Below, one piece after another: positions 1 to 6,276 of a stretch of 11,028 nt of DNA (position 1 is its first letter; each line of letters begins with the position of its first letter). The stretch spans positions 1-11,028 of the forward strand of contig CALGLS010000184.1 of assembly GCA_937959375.1 (NCBI GenBank), written 5' to 3'. The notes below the pieces were generated by a model. It saw only the letters and a list, made by a program, of their open reading frames with translations, was not told the origin of the DNA and did no database searches. This DNA comes from an uncultured Saprospiraceae bacterium (lineage in GTDB: Bacteria; Bacteroidota; Bacteroidia; Chitinophagales; Saprospiraceae). The position numbers and the translations under genes were made by a program.

Positions 1-2651
1 CGCAATCGATAAGCATAAACACTCCCCCCATTTCCAACCACCAAAACATTCTCACTATTCTTAAATAACTTCACCACCTCAAAAGGAGTTGTTCCTGCCA
101 AAGGGAAATCTTTAAACTTCTTACCAACACCATTGTAGAGATTGATCTTTCGTTTTTCTTTTGAAACAGTTCCTATGAAGCTCTTTTTCTTTCCTGGAAT
201 AGTCACTCCAAACAGATCATCTGGATTGTCCTTTAGTTGAGTGTCAAACAAATTAGTAAACTCATTTTCATCGTCGTAATAAAACCCTTTCATGTTGTTA
301 CCACTTAGCGCTAAATAATCTTTGCGATCATCTCCTCTTACATCGGTCATAATAAAACGAACATCTTTTTGATCTTTGAAACCTAAATCAAGTTTGAATT
401 TAGCACCGCTCAGATTCACTACATTCGTTGTCCCACTACGATCAACAGCCACTACTCTAGGCGCAAGCGGATGATTATCAATAGCAGGTCTGCTCAAAAA
501 TTTCTCTTTTAGTCTTATAGAATTAAAACGACGTTTACCTACTCGATCAAAAACATATAGTTTCCCACTTCTATTTAATGCGACGATATAGTCTTTTCCA
601 TTTCGTTGAAAATGTTGTAATGGAAATTCTATTCGACCAACACTCGATTGCGGACTCCATCCCGGCAAGGGTCTTCCTGTTCGTTCAAATCCATAAACAT
701 TTCCATTCCTTGATGCAATGAAAAACTTGAATTTTTTGTTGCCATCAAAATCAACTGCTAACACCCCATTTGTTGCTTTTGATTGCAACCTTATTGGGAA
801 GGACCCCACATCTTTTCCTTTGTTATTCACAAGATAAATCTTACCTGCCGTATTGAAAAGGAAGTGATGTTCTTGTCCTTGATAAAAATCCAAAATGTTG
901 ATTTCTGATAATAATGGGCCATCCAATTTTCGACTCCAAAGTTCGGCCCCTTCGTTATTTAAAACATGAAGCAGATTCGTTTTGTCTTGTACCCAAACTT
1001 CATTTTTACCAGAAATTGGATTTTGAAGTACGGTTGGACCTTCTATTATTTCACCTTTTAGTTTTGTTTTCCACAAAACACTGGTCTTTAAAGTTGCGGC
1101 GGAAGCTTGATGTTGTATAAAACCTGTCACCTTCCCTCCTTTCTTTATTTCAACCCCGATTGGATAGAAATTTTGAATTGCATCAAATTCTTCATTCAAT
1201 GGTTTCTGGAAATCAGACCGAACAATGGAACGCATTAATTGTTTAGAATTAGCAGGTTGAAGGTATTGCCAAAAGTTGGTAGATTCCCCAATATGTTCAT
1301 TGTACTTCAGGAAGGAGGCTTGTTTTGTCAAAACTTGTCCTGACATATATTTGTCAATCCAAACTTCCAATGCTTGTTGTGATTGAGAGACGAGTAGATA
1401 CTGATCAATAAATGTGATGTAAGGATTTTTAAATGCCGATCCTCCCCATAAGTCTGACTTTATAAAACTCTCCGTCATGATTTGCTTGATGGGATAAGTC
1501 ATATATTCAAACGATTTTAACTCACCTTCTTCTTTACTCAATTCTTCTAGAGAGCGATTGGCTTCATCCAAATCTTTTGTAGCAAAAAGTAAAAATCGCT
1601 CTGCATCTAGTTTTGTACTATAAGGTTCCGTGATCACATAAGCCATATGATCTGATAGCCATGGAACAAAGTATTTATTAAAAATGGCATTAGATTCAAA
1701 GGCACCATCTTTTACATATTTATTAATATTACTACAACTCATCCAACTCGCCACTGCCGTATTGTCTGGCAACACTCGCAGCGATTTTGTTCGGTCAACA
1801 GGTTTGCTACTTATTATAGCAGAGAGCATTCCCTTTCCTTTGTTTTTCAAAAAACCATCAAACCGTAAACCATCTTCTTCGAAATACACATCCAGTCCAA
1901 CCCAGTTATCCCAGTTTTGAAACAAGCTCATTTGGTCTTTTCCTTTTCTGTTAAAAAATGGAAGTGACATCATAGCCAAATTAGATGGTTTACAATAGGC
2001 AGTCATAGCACTTCCTTTTTTAGACAAAACATTCCGATATGGCAGGTCATTCAAATATCGGTTTTTGTACGTTTTTAATTGACCAATTCCATCTTCTACT
2101 AAAAGTGGATATTTCCCAATCAAAATTAAATTTCTAAACACACTTATAGAAATAGACTCCCCTCCTTTGCTTTTCAAATCATAAACCGTTTCATCTTTAA
2201 AAACAGAAGGATGCACCGATGTTTTAGGATTCGATTTTAAAAAATCTTGAAAATCTAAAGCGGTTTCTTTTGAAGAGGTCTCTAGGATAAAAAGATAATG
2301 CATTTCGCTTGAACCACTATTTTGCAAGGCTGCAATCATAGGGCTAGAGGTCAATAACTTTTCTTTTGCTGCATCATAAGAAGTCAAACTTTCCAAAAAT
2401 GAAAGATCATTGTTAAACTGCTCAAAAAGAAAATGCTGATTCAACTCTTTGCTGTAGGCCTCCTCATTAATGCTATCTCTCAATCCATTGAGATTTTTTA
2501 TCTCAAAGAAAAGTCCTGTATTAGCAGGAACAGCTTCGAAAGCACTAATAGGAAAAAAAGGCAATCGTGAAAAAGGATAAGGTTTGAAGATCAATACCAA
2601 AATTGACAAGACAATGATGGTAATGATACTTATATTTCGTATGTTTCTCAA
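1..2651 (-). CDS. DUF3352-like membrane-anchored protein with C-terminal beta-propeller (3' end just beyond left edge)
   Basis: An open frame of 883 codons runs leftward off the window without a stop. No in-frame ATG lies between the upstream TAA (just above 2680) and the conserved region, so the start is most likely TTG at 2651-2649; an ATT a few codons upstream is an alternative. Residues about 7-22 form a hydrophobic anchor. The segment VPANTGLFFEIKN (41-53) opens a domain resembling the DUF3352-type proteins of Bacteroidota. From about residue 515 the protein is a series of beta-propeller blades, for example LLHVLNNEGAELW, KIYLVNNKGKDVGSFP, NVYGFERTGRPLPGW and KLYVFDRVGKRRF. The last visible residues, VVGNGGSVYAYRL, match the usual end of this family, so only a few residues should be missing. 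Function is unknown; it is probably exposed in the periplasm. It diverges from the DUF423 gene. The translation was made by hand; the family resemblance is recognition, not a search result. Confidence 0.85.
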   Translation of the reverse strand, partial: MRNIRNISIITIIVLSILVLIFKPYPFSRLPFFPISAFEAVPANTGLFFEIKNLNGLRDSINEEAYSKELNQHFLFEQFNNDLSFLESLTSYDAAKEKLLTSSPMIAALQNSGSSEMHYLFILETSSKETALDFQDFLKSNPKTSVHPSVFKDETVYDLKSKGGESISISVFRNLILIGKYPLLVEDGIGQLKTYKNRYLNDLPYRNVLSKKGSAMTAYCKPSNLAMMSLPFFNRKGKDQMSLFQNWDNWVGLDVYFEEDGLRFDGFLKNKGKGMLSAIISSKPVDRTKSLRVLPDNTAVASWMSCSNINKYVKDGAFESNAIFNKYFVPWLSDHMAYVITEPYSTKLDAERFLLFATKDLDEANRSLEELSKEEGELKSFEYMTYPIKQIMTESFIKSDLWGGSAFKNPYITFIDQYLLVSQSQQALEVWIDKYMSGQVLTKQASFLKYNEHIGESTNFWQYLQPANSKQLMRSIVRSDFQKPLNEEFDAIQNFYPIGVEIKKGGKVTGFIQHQASAATLKTSVLWKTKLKGEIIEGPTVLQNPISGKNEVWVQDKTNLLHVLNNEGAELWSRKLDGPLLSEINILDFYQGQEHHFLFNTAGKIYLVNNKGKDVGSFPIRLQSKATNGVLAVDFDGNKKFKFFIASRNGNVYGFERTGRPLPGWSPQSSVGRIEFPLQHFQRNGKDYIVALNRSGKLYVFDRVGKRRFNSIRLKEKFLSRPAIDNHPLAPRVVAVDRSGTTNVVNLSGAKFKLDLGFKDQKDVRFIMTDVRGDDRKDYLALSGNNMKGFYYDDENEFTNLFDTQLKDNPDDLFGVTIPGKKKSFIGTVSKEKRKINLYNGVGKKFKDFPLAGTTPFEVVKLFKNSENVLVVGNGGSVYAYRL

Positions 2652-2773
2652 TGTAATACTTTTAATAAGAGTGTTAGTGGTTCGGGGTTAAAAAAAAGGA
2701 GGTTCTTTGAGAATTAAATCACAGACTAACATCTTGTTTTTTCAATAATAACAATAATAATCATTTTTTTGCT

Positions 2774-3175
2774 ATGAGTAAAAATTTCCTTCGTATTGCT
2801 TTCATTTTCTCCTTTTTAGGTGTTGTTTTAGGTGCTTTTGCAGCCCATGGTTTAAAATCAGTATTGGATGAATATCAAATTGGTATTTTCCGAACTGGTG
2901 TTCGCTACCAGTTTTATCACGCTTTTGCAATTATGATAGCCTATCTCCTATCCGCTCATTTATCTGTTAAACTTAGTCGATGGGCAGCAATCTGCTTTAC
3001 GATTGGGATATTACTATTTTCTGGTTCATTGTACGGTCTAGCATGCCGTCACCTTATGGGACTTGAGATAGCTGCAATACTCGGGCCACTCACACCTATT
3101 GGTGGCGTATTTTTCATTGCAGGTTGGTTACTTTTATTTTTTGGTAGTTTTAGTAAAGATTCACATTCGACCTAG
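2774..3175 (+). CDS. DUF423 family small integral membrane protein (YgdD-like)
   Basis: This 133-residue protein has the hallmarks of DUF423. These are a first membrane helix ending in GAFAAHGL (about residues 21-28), then FRTGVRYQFYHAFAIM (39-54), LLFSGSLYGLA in the third helix, and PIGGVFFIAGWLLLF in the fourth. The length is normal for the family, and it should span the inner membrane four times. The biochemical role of DUF423 is not established. It is transcribed away from the large propeller gene and stands 137 bases upstream of the outer-membrane barrel gene, so the two may or may not share a transcript. The ATG start gives a complete first helix; no Shine-Dalgarno sequence is visible, as is normal in this phylum. 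Confidence 0.93.
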   Translation: MSKNFLRIAFIFSFLGVVLGAFAAHGLKSVLDEYQIGIFRTGVRYQFYHAFAIMIAYLLSAHLSVKLSRWAAICFTIGILLFSGSLYGLACRHLMGLEIAAILGPLTPIGGVFFIAGWLLLFFGSFSKDSHST

Positions 3176-3256
3176 AAGTAGACTTACCTATTGATTTAAC
3201 ATACGCTAACAAACCATTAACCTCTCTTAACTTAACTTCTTGGCATTCCGTTAGTC

Positions 3257-3290
3257 AAAAGCCACATACTCCTTGAGAGTGCTTTTATTA
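3257..3290 (+). terminator. Possible hairpin terminator or leader stem between DUF423 and the OMP gene
   Basis: AAAAGC at 3257-3262 pairs with GCTTTT at 3281-3286. An inner ACTC (3268-3271) pairs with GAGT (3277-3280), and the stem runs into TTTTATTA. The stem is interrupted, so it could equally be a 5' leader structure of the barrel gene that starts 23 bases further on. Confidence 0.3.
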
Positions 3291-3312
3291 CTAACATGTA
3301 AAATCAAATGAC

Positions 3313-4029
3313 ATGAACAAATCAAAAAGAATCTTCACGACCGCACTTTTCACTTGTATGGTTTTCTTTGCTGTTGCGCAAACATCAATCGGTTTTAGAG
3401 CTGGTTTAAATTATTCTAATGTTCCGGAACCTTCTGTTCTGGATGGTATTGTTCCCGATTTTAAATTCATTGTAGGTCCTAACATTGCTGCCGTGGCAGA
3501 TATAGCGATCAATGACCACTTTTCATTTCAACCAGAATTGGCTTATATTCAAAAAGGATTTACAATCCGTGAAGGATTTGATCTCAACTTATTTGATGTA
3601 CCTATTCCACTTGGCGTAAAAGCTACGACTAAGGTTAACTACATTGAAGCTCCTCTACTCGCAAAATATAAATTTGGAAATAATAAGGTTAGTGGCTACC
3701 TCATGGCTGGTCCTACCCTTGGCTACGCTACAGGAGGCCGCTTTCAAACGACTGCCCAAATTTTGATTGACATCAGACTCGTCGATAAAAAACTCGATTT
3801 GGCCAGCTTAGGTTACGAACGTTTTGAAGTTGGTGGTACCATAGGTGCTGGTGTCAACTTCTATAATAAAAACGGTGGAAGCTTCTTCATCGACGCTCGC
3901 TATACAAAAGGTTTTACCAATGTATATGATGTACCAATTGTAGATTTAAAATTAAAGAATCAAGGCTTTGGCGTGAGTGTAGGTTACATGATGCCTTTGA
4001 CAAGTGGGAAACGGATACCGAGGGCGTGA
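3313..4029 (+). CDS. PorT-type outer membrane beta-barrel protein
   Basis: This 238-residue protein carries a Sec signal peptide: a basic start MNKSKR, a hydrophobic core to about residue 20, and likely cleavage after AVAQ near residue 23. The mature part opens with IGFRAGLNYSNV and alternates short amphipathic strands. Typical strand and turn segments of the OMP_b-brl_2/PorT group are FSFQPELAYIQKGF, VNYIEAPLLAKYKF and YLMAGPTLGYA. The barrel should end at FGVSVGYMMPL, so the last nine residues (TSGKRIPRA) are an unusual short tail beyond the final strand. It is expected in the outer membrane, probably with eight strands; the substrate or partner is unknown. A shorter upstream ATG at 3308 meets a stop after two codons, so 3313 is the start. 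The stop codon is followed within a few bases by a GAAT repeat array. Confidence 0.88.
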   Translation: MNKSKRIFTTALFTCMVFFAVAQTSIGFRAGLNYSNVPEPSVLDGIVPDFKFIVGPNIAAVADIAINDHFSFQPELAYIQKGFTIREGFDLNLFDVPIPLGVKATTKVNYIEAPLLAKYKFGNNKVSGYLMAGPTLGYATGGRFQTTAQILIDIRLVDKKLDLASLGYERFEVGGTIGAGVNFYNKNGGSFFIDARYTKGFTNVYDVPIVDLKLKNQGFGVSVGYMMPLTSGKRIPRA

Positions 4030-4066
4030 AGAATTTGAATATGAATGGAAATGTGAATTGGAATGG
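4030..4066 (+). repeat. Degenerate GAATNN hexamer array directly 3' of the OMP gene
   Basis: Directly after the TGA stop the plus strand reads a run of GAAT-containing units about six bases apart (GAATTT, GAATAT, GAATGG and so on, ending GAATTGGAATGG). The copies are imperfect. GAATTGGAATG at 4055-4065 is the exact reverse complement of 4116-4126 in the facing array, so the pair could form a hairpin between two convergent genes. Confidence 0.7.
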
Positions 4067-4081
4067 CCTTCTATCGTGAAA
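4067..4081 (+). other. Cap motif downstream of the GAAT array (CCTTCTATCGTGAAA)
   Basis: This segment lies immediately 3' of the array. It matches the segments that follow three other arrays in the window (4086-4100, 5197-5211, 9601-9615) under the consensus CCYWCTAWCGYRAWW. Function is unknown. Confidence 0.5.
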
Positions 4082-4085
4082 TTTG

Positions 4086-4100
4086 AATTGCGTTAGAGGG
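4086..4100 (-). other. Cap motif downstream of the GAAT array (CCCTCTAACGCAATT)
   Basis: On the minus strand this follows the array downstream of the CPMC gene and fits the same 15-base consensus as the other caps. It faces the cap at 4067-4081, so the two form an imperfect inverted repeat, CTATCGTGAA against TTGCGTTAG, at the centre of the convergent intergenic region. Confidence 0.5.
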
Positions 4101-4137
4101 AACAATTCCAATTTACATTCCAATTCCGATTCCTATT
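4101..4137 (-). repeat. Degenerate GAATNN hexamer array directly 3' of the CPMC gene
   Basis: Reading the minus strand from the TAA stop at 4138, the first units are AATAGGAATCGGAATTGGAA, then GTAAATTGGAATTG. The first GAAT lies about five bases from the stop. The orientation follows the minus-strand gene and is therefore opposite to the array at 4030-4066. Confidence 0.7.
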
Positions 4138-4410
4138 TTAATTCCACCGAGCATCCGTATCCCAGTCCGCATCTTCTCGGCGGTTTTTGTACCAAACAAA
4201 GGCAACACCTCCAACAAGTAGATAGGGCATTGAGAAGAGCATTAAAATCCCCTTATTCAATCCTTCTCCGGCAGTACCTCCTTCATTAAGATTACTTTCT
4301 GCTGCCATCTTACACATGGGACATTGCGCGTTTGTGGTGGTTGGGGTTGCCAACATAAATAGCATTGCGATCGCCAGGGCTGAAACTATTTTAGATATGC
4401 GTAATTTCAT
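4138..4410 (-). CDS. Small CPMC-motif membrane protein of the oxidase cluster
   Basis: This 90-residue protein has a signal peptide (MKLRISK, then a hydrophobic stretch to about residue 22, probable cleavage after TTTNA at 28). The mature end starts with a CxxC motif, CPMCKMAAES (Cys30 and Cys33). A Gly-rich linker (NEGGTAGEGLNKG) is followed by one membrane helix (about 55-74) and a charged tail. Short proteins of this plan are recognisable next to DUF420 and oxidase genes in many Bacteroidota, where they are annotated only as hypothetical. The two cysteines would face the periplasm at the membrane surface, which suits metal or thiol chemistry in oxidase assembly, but that role is inferred. 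It is the last gene of the cluster, 113 bases after DUF420. Confidence 0.85.
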   Translation of the reverse strand: MKLRISKIVSALAIAMLFMLATPTTTNAQCPMCKMAAESNLNEGGTAGEGLNKGILMLFSMPYLLVGGVAFVWYKNRREDADWDTDARWN

Positions 4411-4523
4411 AATTAATTATTTTTATAAAGATACGGGATAAAGATGTAAGTCGGAAGTAGTAGCTTAGAAGTTTCCTTCTTTCGTAAGTTCCTACAATAG
4501 CCTGTACTTCCTTATTTAATTTT
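4411..4523. other. Intergenic region with an imperfect GAAGT repeat and inverted repeats
   Basis: The plus strand carries a degenerate run of GAAGT-like units (about 4447-4474), GGAAGTA at 4453-4459 inverted with TACTTCC at 4505-4511, and a small hairpin AGAAG-TTTC-CTTCT at 4467-4480. CCTTCTTTCGTAAGT at 4475-4489 resembles the cap motif seen after the GAAT arrays, but weakly and on the strand opposite to the flanking genes. Confidence 0.35.
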
Positions 4524-5057
4524 CTAGTAACAAGGTCGTAACATAAAATAAACGACAGGGCCAGTAATCGCTACATACAACCAAATTGGGAATACCCATT
4601 TTGCCATTTTTCTGTGTTTTTCAATCTGTCCAGTATATGCTCGAATAAACGTAAATAAAACAAAGGGAAATATCACTGCTGCTAAAACAATGTGACTAAT
4701 CAAAATGAAAAAATATACGGAGCGAATCGTTCCATATTTACAGTAAGTCGTCTCCGGAGTTGTAAAATGATACATCACATAAAACACCAAAAACAAGGCT
4801 GAAAATCCTAATGCTAGATAATTACATTTTTTATGTGCATCAATATTCTTTTGCTTAATAAAATAAAAAGACATCATCAATGCAATCGCAGTCAAAGTAT
4901 TTAAAGCTGCATGTATTGGAGGTAAAAAGGTGAAGTCTATTGTTGTTGGAATTTTAAAATGCGGTACCCGCATCACCCCTACTAATGCCAATACTAATAC
5001 GGTAATGATACTCGCCGCTATGTTTAATTTTTTTGCTAGTACTATATTTTCTTTCAT
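4524..5057 (-). CDS. DUF420 family membrane protein (CtaM/YozB-like oxidase assembly factor)
   Basis: This 177-residue protein has five predicted membrane helices (about 11-28, 46-67, 79-96, 114-138 and 153-172). The histidines typical of DUF420 are present: H49 in PPIHAALN, H75 in DAHKKCN, H97 in MYHFTT, H122 in ISHIVLA and H148 in EKHRKMA. The conserved ending FPIWLYVAITGPVVYFML is also there. The Firmicutes members (CtaM/YozB) are needed for a functional aa3-type quinol or cytochrome oxidase, and DUF420 genes often neighbour oxidase genes. The position after the SCO-like gene fits an assembly role in the inner membrane. ATG at 5057 gives the full first helix. The gene is preceded by a 371-base non-coding region, so it probably has its own promoter. 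Confidence 0.92.
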   Translation of the reverse strand: MKENIVLAKKLNIAASIITVLVLALVGVMRVPHFKIPTTIDFTFLPPIHAALNTLTAIALMMSFYFIKQKNIDAHKKCNYLALGFSALFLVFYVMYHFTTPETTYCKYGTIRSVYFFILISHIVLAAVIFPFVLFTFIRAYTGQIEKHRKMAKWVFPIWLYVAITGPVVYFMLRPCY

Positions 5058-5132
5058 CTTCTAATATTTGTTTCAGATTTTATTCATTCTATTTTTTTGT
5101 GTTGGTGGGGAATTGGCGTTTTTCTTTTTAGT

Positions 5133-5140
5133 CAAAGTTA
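5133..5140 (-). promoter_or_regulatory. Candidate -7 element (TAACTTTG) for DUF420
   Basis: The minus strand reads TAACTTTG, an exact match to the Bacteroidota -7 consensus TAnnTTTG, 75 bases upstream of the DUF420 start. No clear TTTG -33 box lies at the usual distance, so the call is tentative. Confidence 0.25.
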
Positions 5141-5196
5141 GAGTTGCAATGAAGTTAAAGTAAAAGTCGCAATTTCAGTTTTCACTCGACCGTAGT

Positions 5197-5211
5197 ATTT
5201 GCGTTAGTGGG
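5197..5211 (-). other. Cap motif abutting the (GGAATG)10 array (CCCACTAACGCAAAT)
   Basis: On the minus strand this follows the tenth GGAATG unit with no gap and fits the consensus CCYWCTAWCGYRAWW shared by four arrays here. The rest of 5058-5196 holds no gene that can be supported. Confidence 0.5.
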
Positions 5212-5271
5212 CATTCCCATTCCCATTCCCATTCCCATTCCCATTCCCATTCCCATTCCCATTCCCATTCC
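5212..5271 (-). repeat. Perfect tandem hexamer array (GGAATG)10
   Basis: There are ten uninterrupted identical copies of GGAATG on the minus strand (CATTCC on the plus strand), 60 bases in all, flanked by unique sequence. The first unit directly follows a TAA at 5274-5272. A perfect microsatellite of this length is prone to slippage, so copy number may vary between strains. Confidence 0.97.
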
Positions 5272-5381
5272 TTAACTCAGCTCTGCAATTATTTTGCTTC
5301 GCGATGCATACGTCTCTTCGAGCCGCACAGGCTTACTGATCTTTAGACCTTCGTAACATGGGACTCGCATACCGCGTGAAC
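5272..5381 (-). other. Non-repetitive spacer between two hexamer arrays, with a 32-codon reading frame
   Basis: The 371-base gap between the DUF420 and SCO-like genes contains this unique segment between the arrays at 5212-5271 and 5382-5428. On the minus strand ATG at 5370 opens a 32-codon frame (starting MRVPCYEGLKISKPV, ending SKIIAELS) whose TAA abuts the GGAATG array. The same frame stays open through the other array into the end of the SCO-like gene, in the +1 frame relative to it. I do not recognise the peptide. It could be a remnant gene end, an alternative C-terminus or chance. Confidence 0.25.
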
Positions 5382-5428
5382 ATTCTAATTCTAATTCTAA
5401 TTCTAATTCACATTCCAATCCCCATTCA
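5382..5428 (-). repeat. GAATTA hexamer array directly 3' of the SCO-like gene
   Basis: On the plus strand four perfect ATTCTA units (5382-5405) continue into degenerate units ATTCAC, ATTCCA, ATCCCC and ATTCAT. The array ends at base 5428, one base before the SCO-like stop codon at 5431-5429. On the coding strand it reads GAAT units after two consecutive TGA stops. Unlike the other four arrays, no clear CTAACG cap follows it. Confidence 0.85.
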
Positions 5429-6148
5429 TCACTTCTCCTCCTCCCGACGAACCACCGGCTTCCCTTTTCCACGATTCGGCAACATCAAAGCAATATGCTC
5501 CACCAGTCTTCCCATCGCCTTATTATCCTCAAAAGCATAATAGTTTCGAATCACAGCAGAAGTATCTGACAATACTACGTAAGGATAGTAACTGTCCCCA
5601 TCCGTTGAACTTGCAGAAAGTTGATATGGATTTTCTCGATCTTTTTTACCATAATCAGTTGGCCATTTATATCCATCTGCGAGTATTGCAGCTACTTTAT
5701 TTTGTTCGCCTGTCAAGAAGAAACATTGTTCTTCATCTGTTAATCCATTTGCTTGCGCAAAATCTTCGAGTGTACTTACAGCATTTGTTGTAGGATTAAG
5801 TACGTAGAAAAGAAAAACTACAACATCTTTTTCTTTAAATTGATCGTAAAGTTTAGCCATTTGACTGACCATCAAATTGCTTTTCTCATCACCCAGTTTC
5901 ATAAAAGCAGAAACCACTAATCGTCCTTTCACATCTGCCGTTTCTAATATCTCCCCAGATTGATCTTGGAATGCAAAGGTTGGTAGTGGTCCGTATTCAT
6001 GTAATTCTCCTTTCATTTCCATGAAATAATCCCATCCTTTACTGGTGTAAATATAGGTACCAAGCGGTAAGACTATCAGTGTCAATGCAAGCGCAGTTAA
6101 CTCAATGATTCGCTTTGCTTTTGTCTTACCAGTTCTTTTTTCTTCCAT
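5429..6148 (-). CDS. SCO1/SenC-like thioredoxin-fold protein lacking the copper ligands
   Basis: This 239-residue protein has one N-terminal membrane anchor (about 14-33) and a periplasmic thioredoxin-like domain. It follows the SCO1/SenC plan: LPTFAFQDQSGEILETADVK (55-74), VVSAFMKLGDEKSNLMVSQM (78-97), a strand at VVVFLFYVLNP, CFFLTGEQNKV (142-152), and VVLSDTSAVIRNYYAF (191-206). In true SCO proteins the second block carries CxxxC and the last is preceded by a conserved His, together binding copper for subunit II. Here the aligned residues are Gly86 and Ser90 in place of the cysteines, and Tyr187 in place of His. The only cysteine is Cys142. It therefore looks like a SCO homologue that cannot bind copper in the usual way. 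The gene lies just past the oxidase terminator and before DUF420, so an assembly or structural role is plausible. Confidence 0.82.
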   Translation of the reverse strand: MEEKRTGKTKAKRIIELTALALTLIVLPLGTYIYTSKGWDYFMEMKGELHEYGPLPTFAFQDQSGEILETADVKGRLVVSAFMKLGDEKSNLMVSQMAKLYDQFKEKDVVVFLFYVLNPTTNAVSTLEDFAQANGLTDEEQCFFLTGEQNKVAAILADGYKWPTDYGKKDRENPYQLSASSTDGDSYYPYVVLSDTSAVIRNYYAFEDNKAMGRLVEHIALMLPNRGKGKPVVRREEEK

Positions 6149-6184
6149 TTTCGGTGCAGTTTATTACTTAAATTTTTCAGCTTA

Positions 6185-6225
6185 ATAACTATAGTTATAA
6201 CAACAAAACGAGCCATATAGTTATA
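6185..6225. promoter_or_regulatory. Repeated TATAGTTATA boxes upstream of the SCO-like gene
   Basis: ATAACTATAGTTAT at 6185-6198 is a perfect 14-base palindrome. TATAGTTATA occurs at 6190-6199 and again at 6216-6225, 26 bases apart. They lie 37-77 bases upstream of the SCO-like start and could be operator half-sites. The AT-rich composition makes chance occurrence possible. Confidence 0.25.
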
Positions 6226-6257
6226 AAAAAAGCGAGGTCAATGACCTCGCTTTTTTT
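6225..6257 (-). terminator. Strong intrinsic terminator at the end of the oxidase subunit genes
   Basis: This is a perfect 16-base inverted repeat with a single central base (AAAAAAAGCGAGGTCA against its complement), giving a GC-rich stem followed by seven T residues in both directions. It lies 20 bases after the subunit IV stop and 77 bases before the SCO-like start, so it should end the ctaD-ctaB-subunit III-subunit IV transcript. The symmetry means it could act in both directions. Confidence 0.9.
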
Positions 6258-6276
6258 CAATTTATTTAAAATTGAA

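Noticed and set aside
914..1920. Plus-strand frames at 914-1120 and 1684-1920
   Set aside because: Both are antisense to the long propeller protein, whose frame is open and whose residues match the family throughout.
3241..3256. CTAACGGAATG on the minus strand as a sixth copy of the cap element
   Set aside because: The order is reversed (CTAACG before GGAATG), there is no array, and it is not at a stop codon on that strand; a chance match is likely.
3914..4289. Frames at 3914-4123 (minus) and 4083-4289 (plus) covering the convergent gap
   Set aside because: They consist largely of translated GAAT repeat and antisense gene ends; neither has a signal of a real protein.
5212..5428. CRISPR array
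   Set aside because: The repeats are contiguous six-base units without unique spacers of uniform length, and no cas genes are present.
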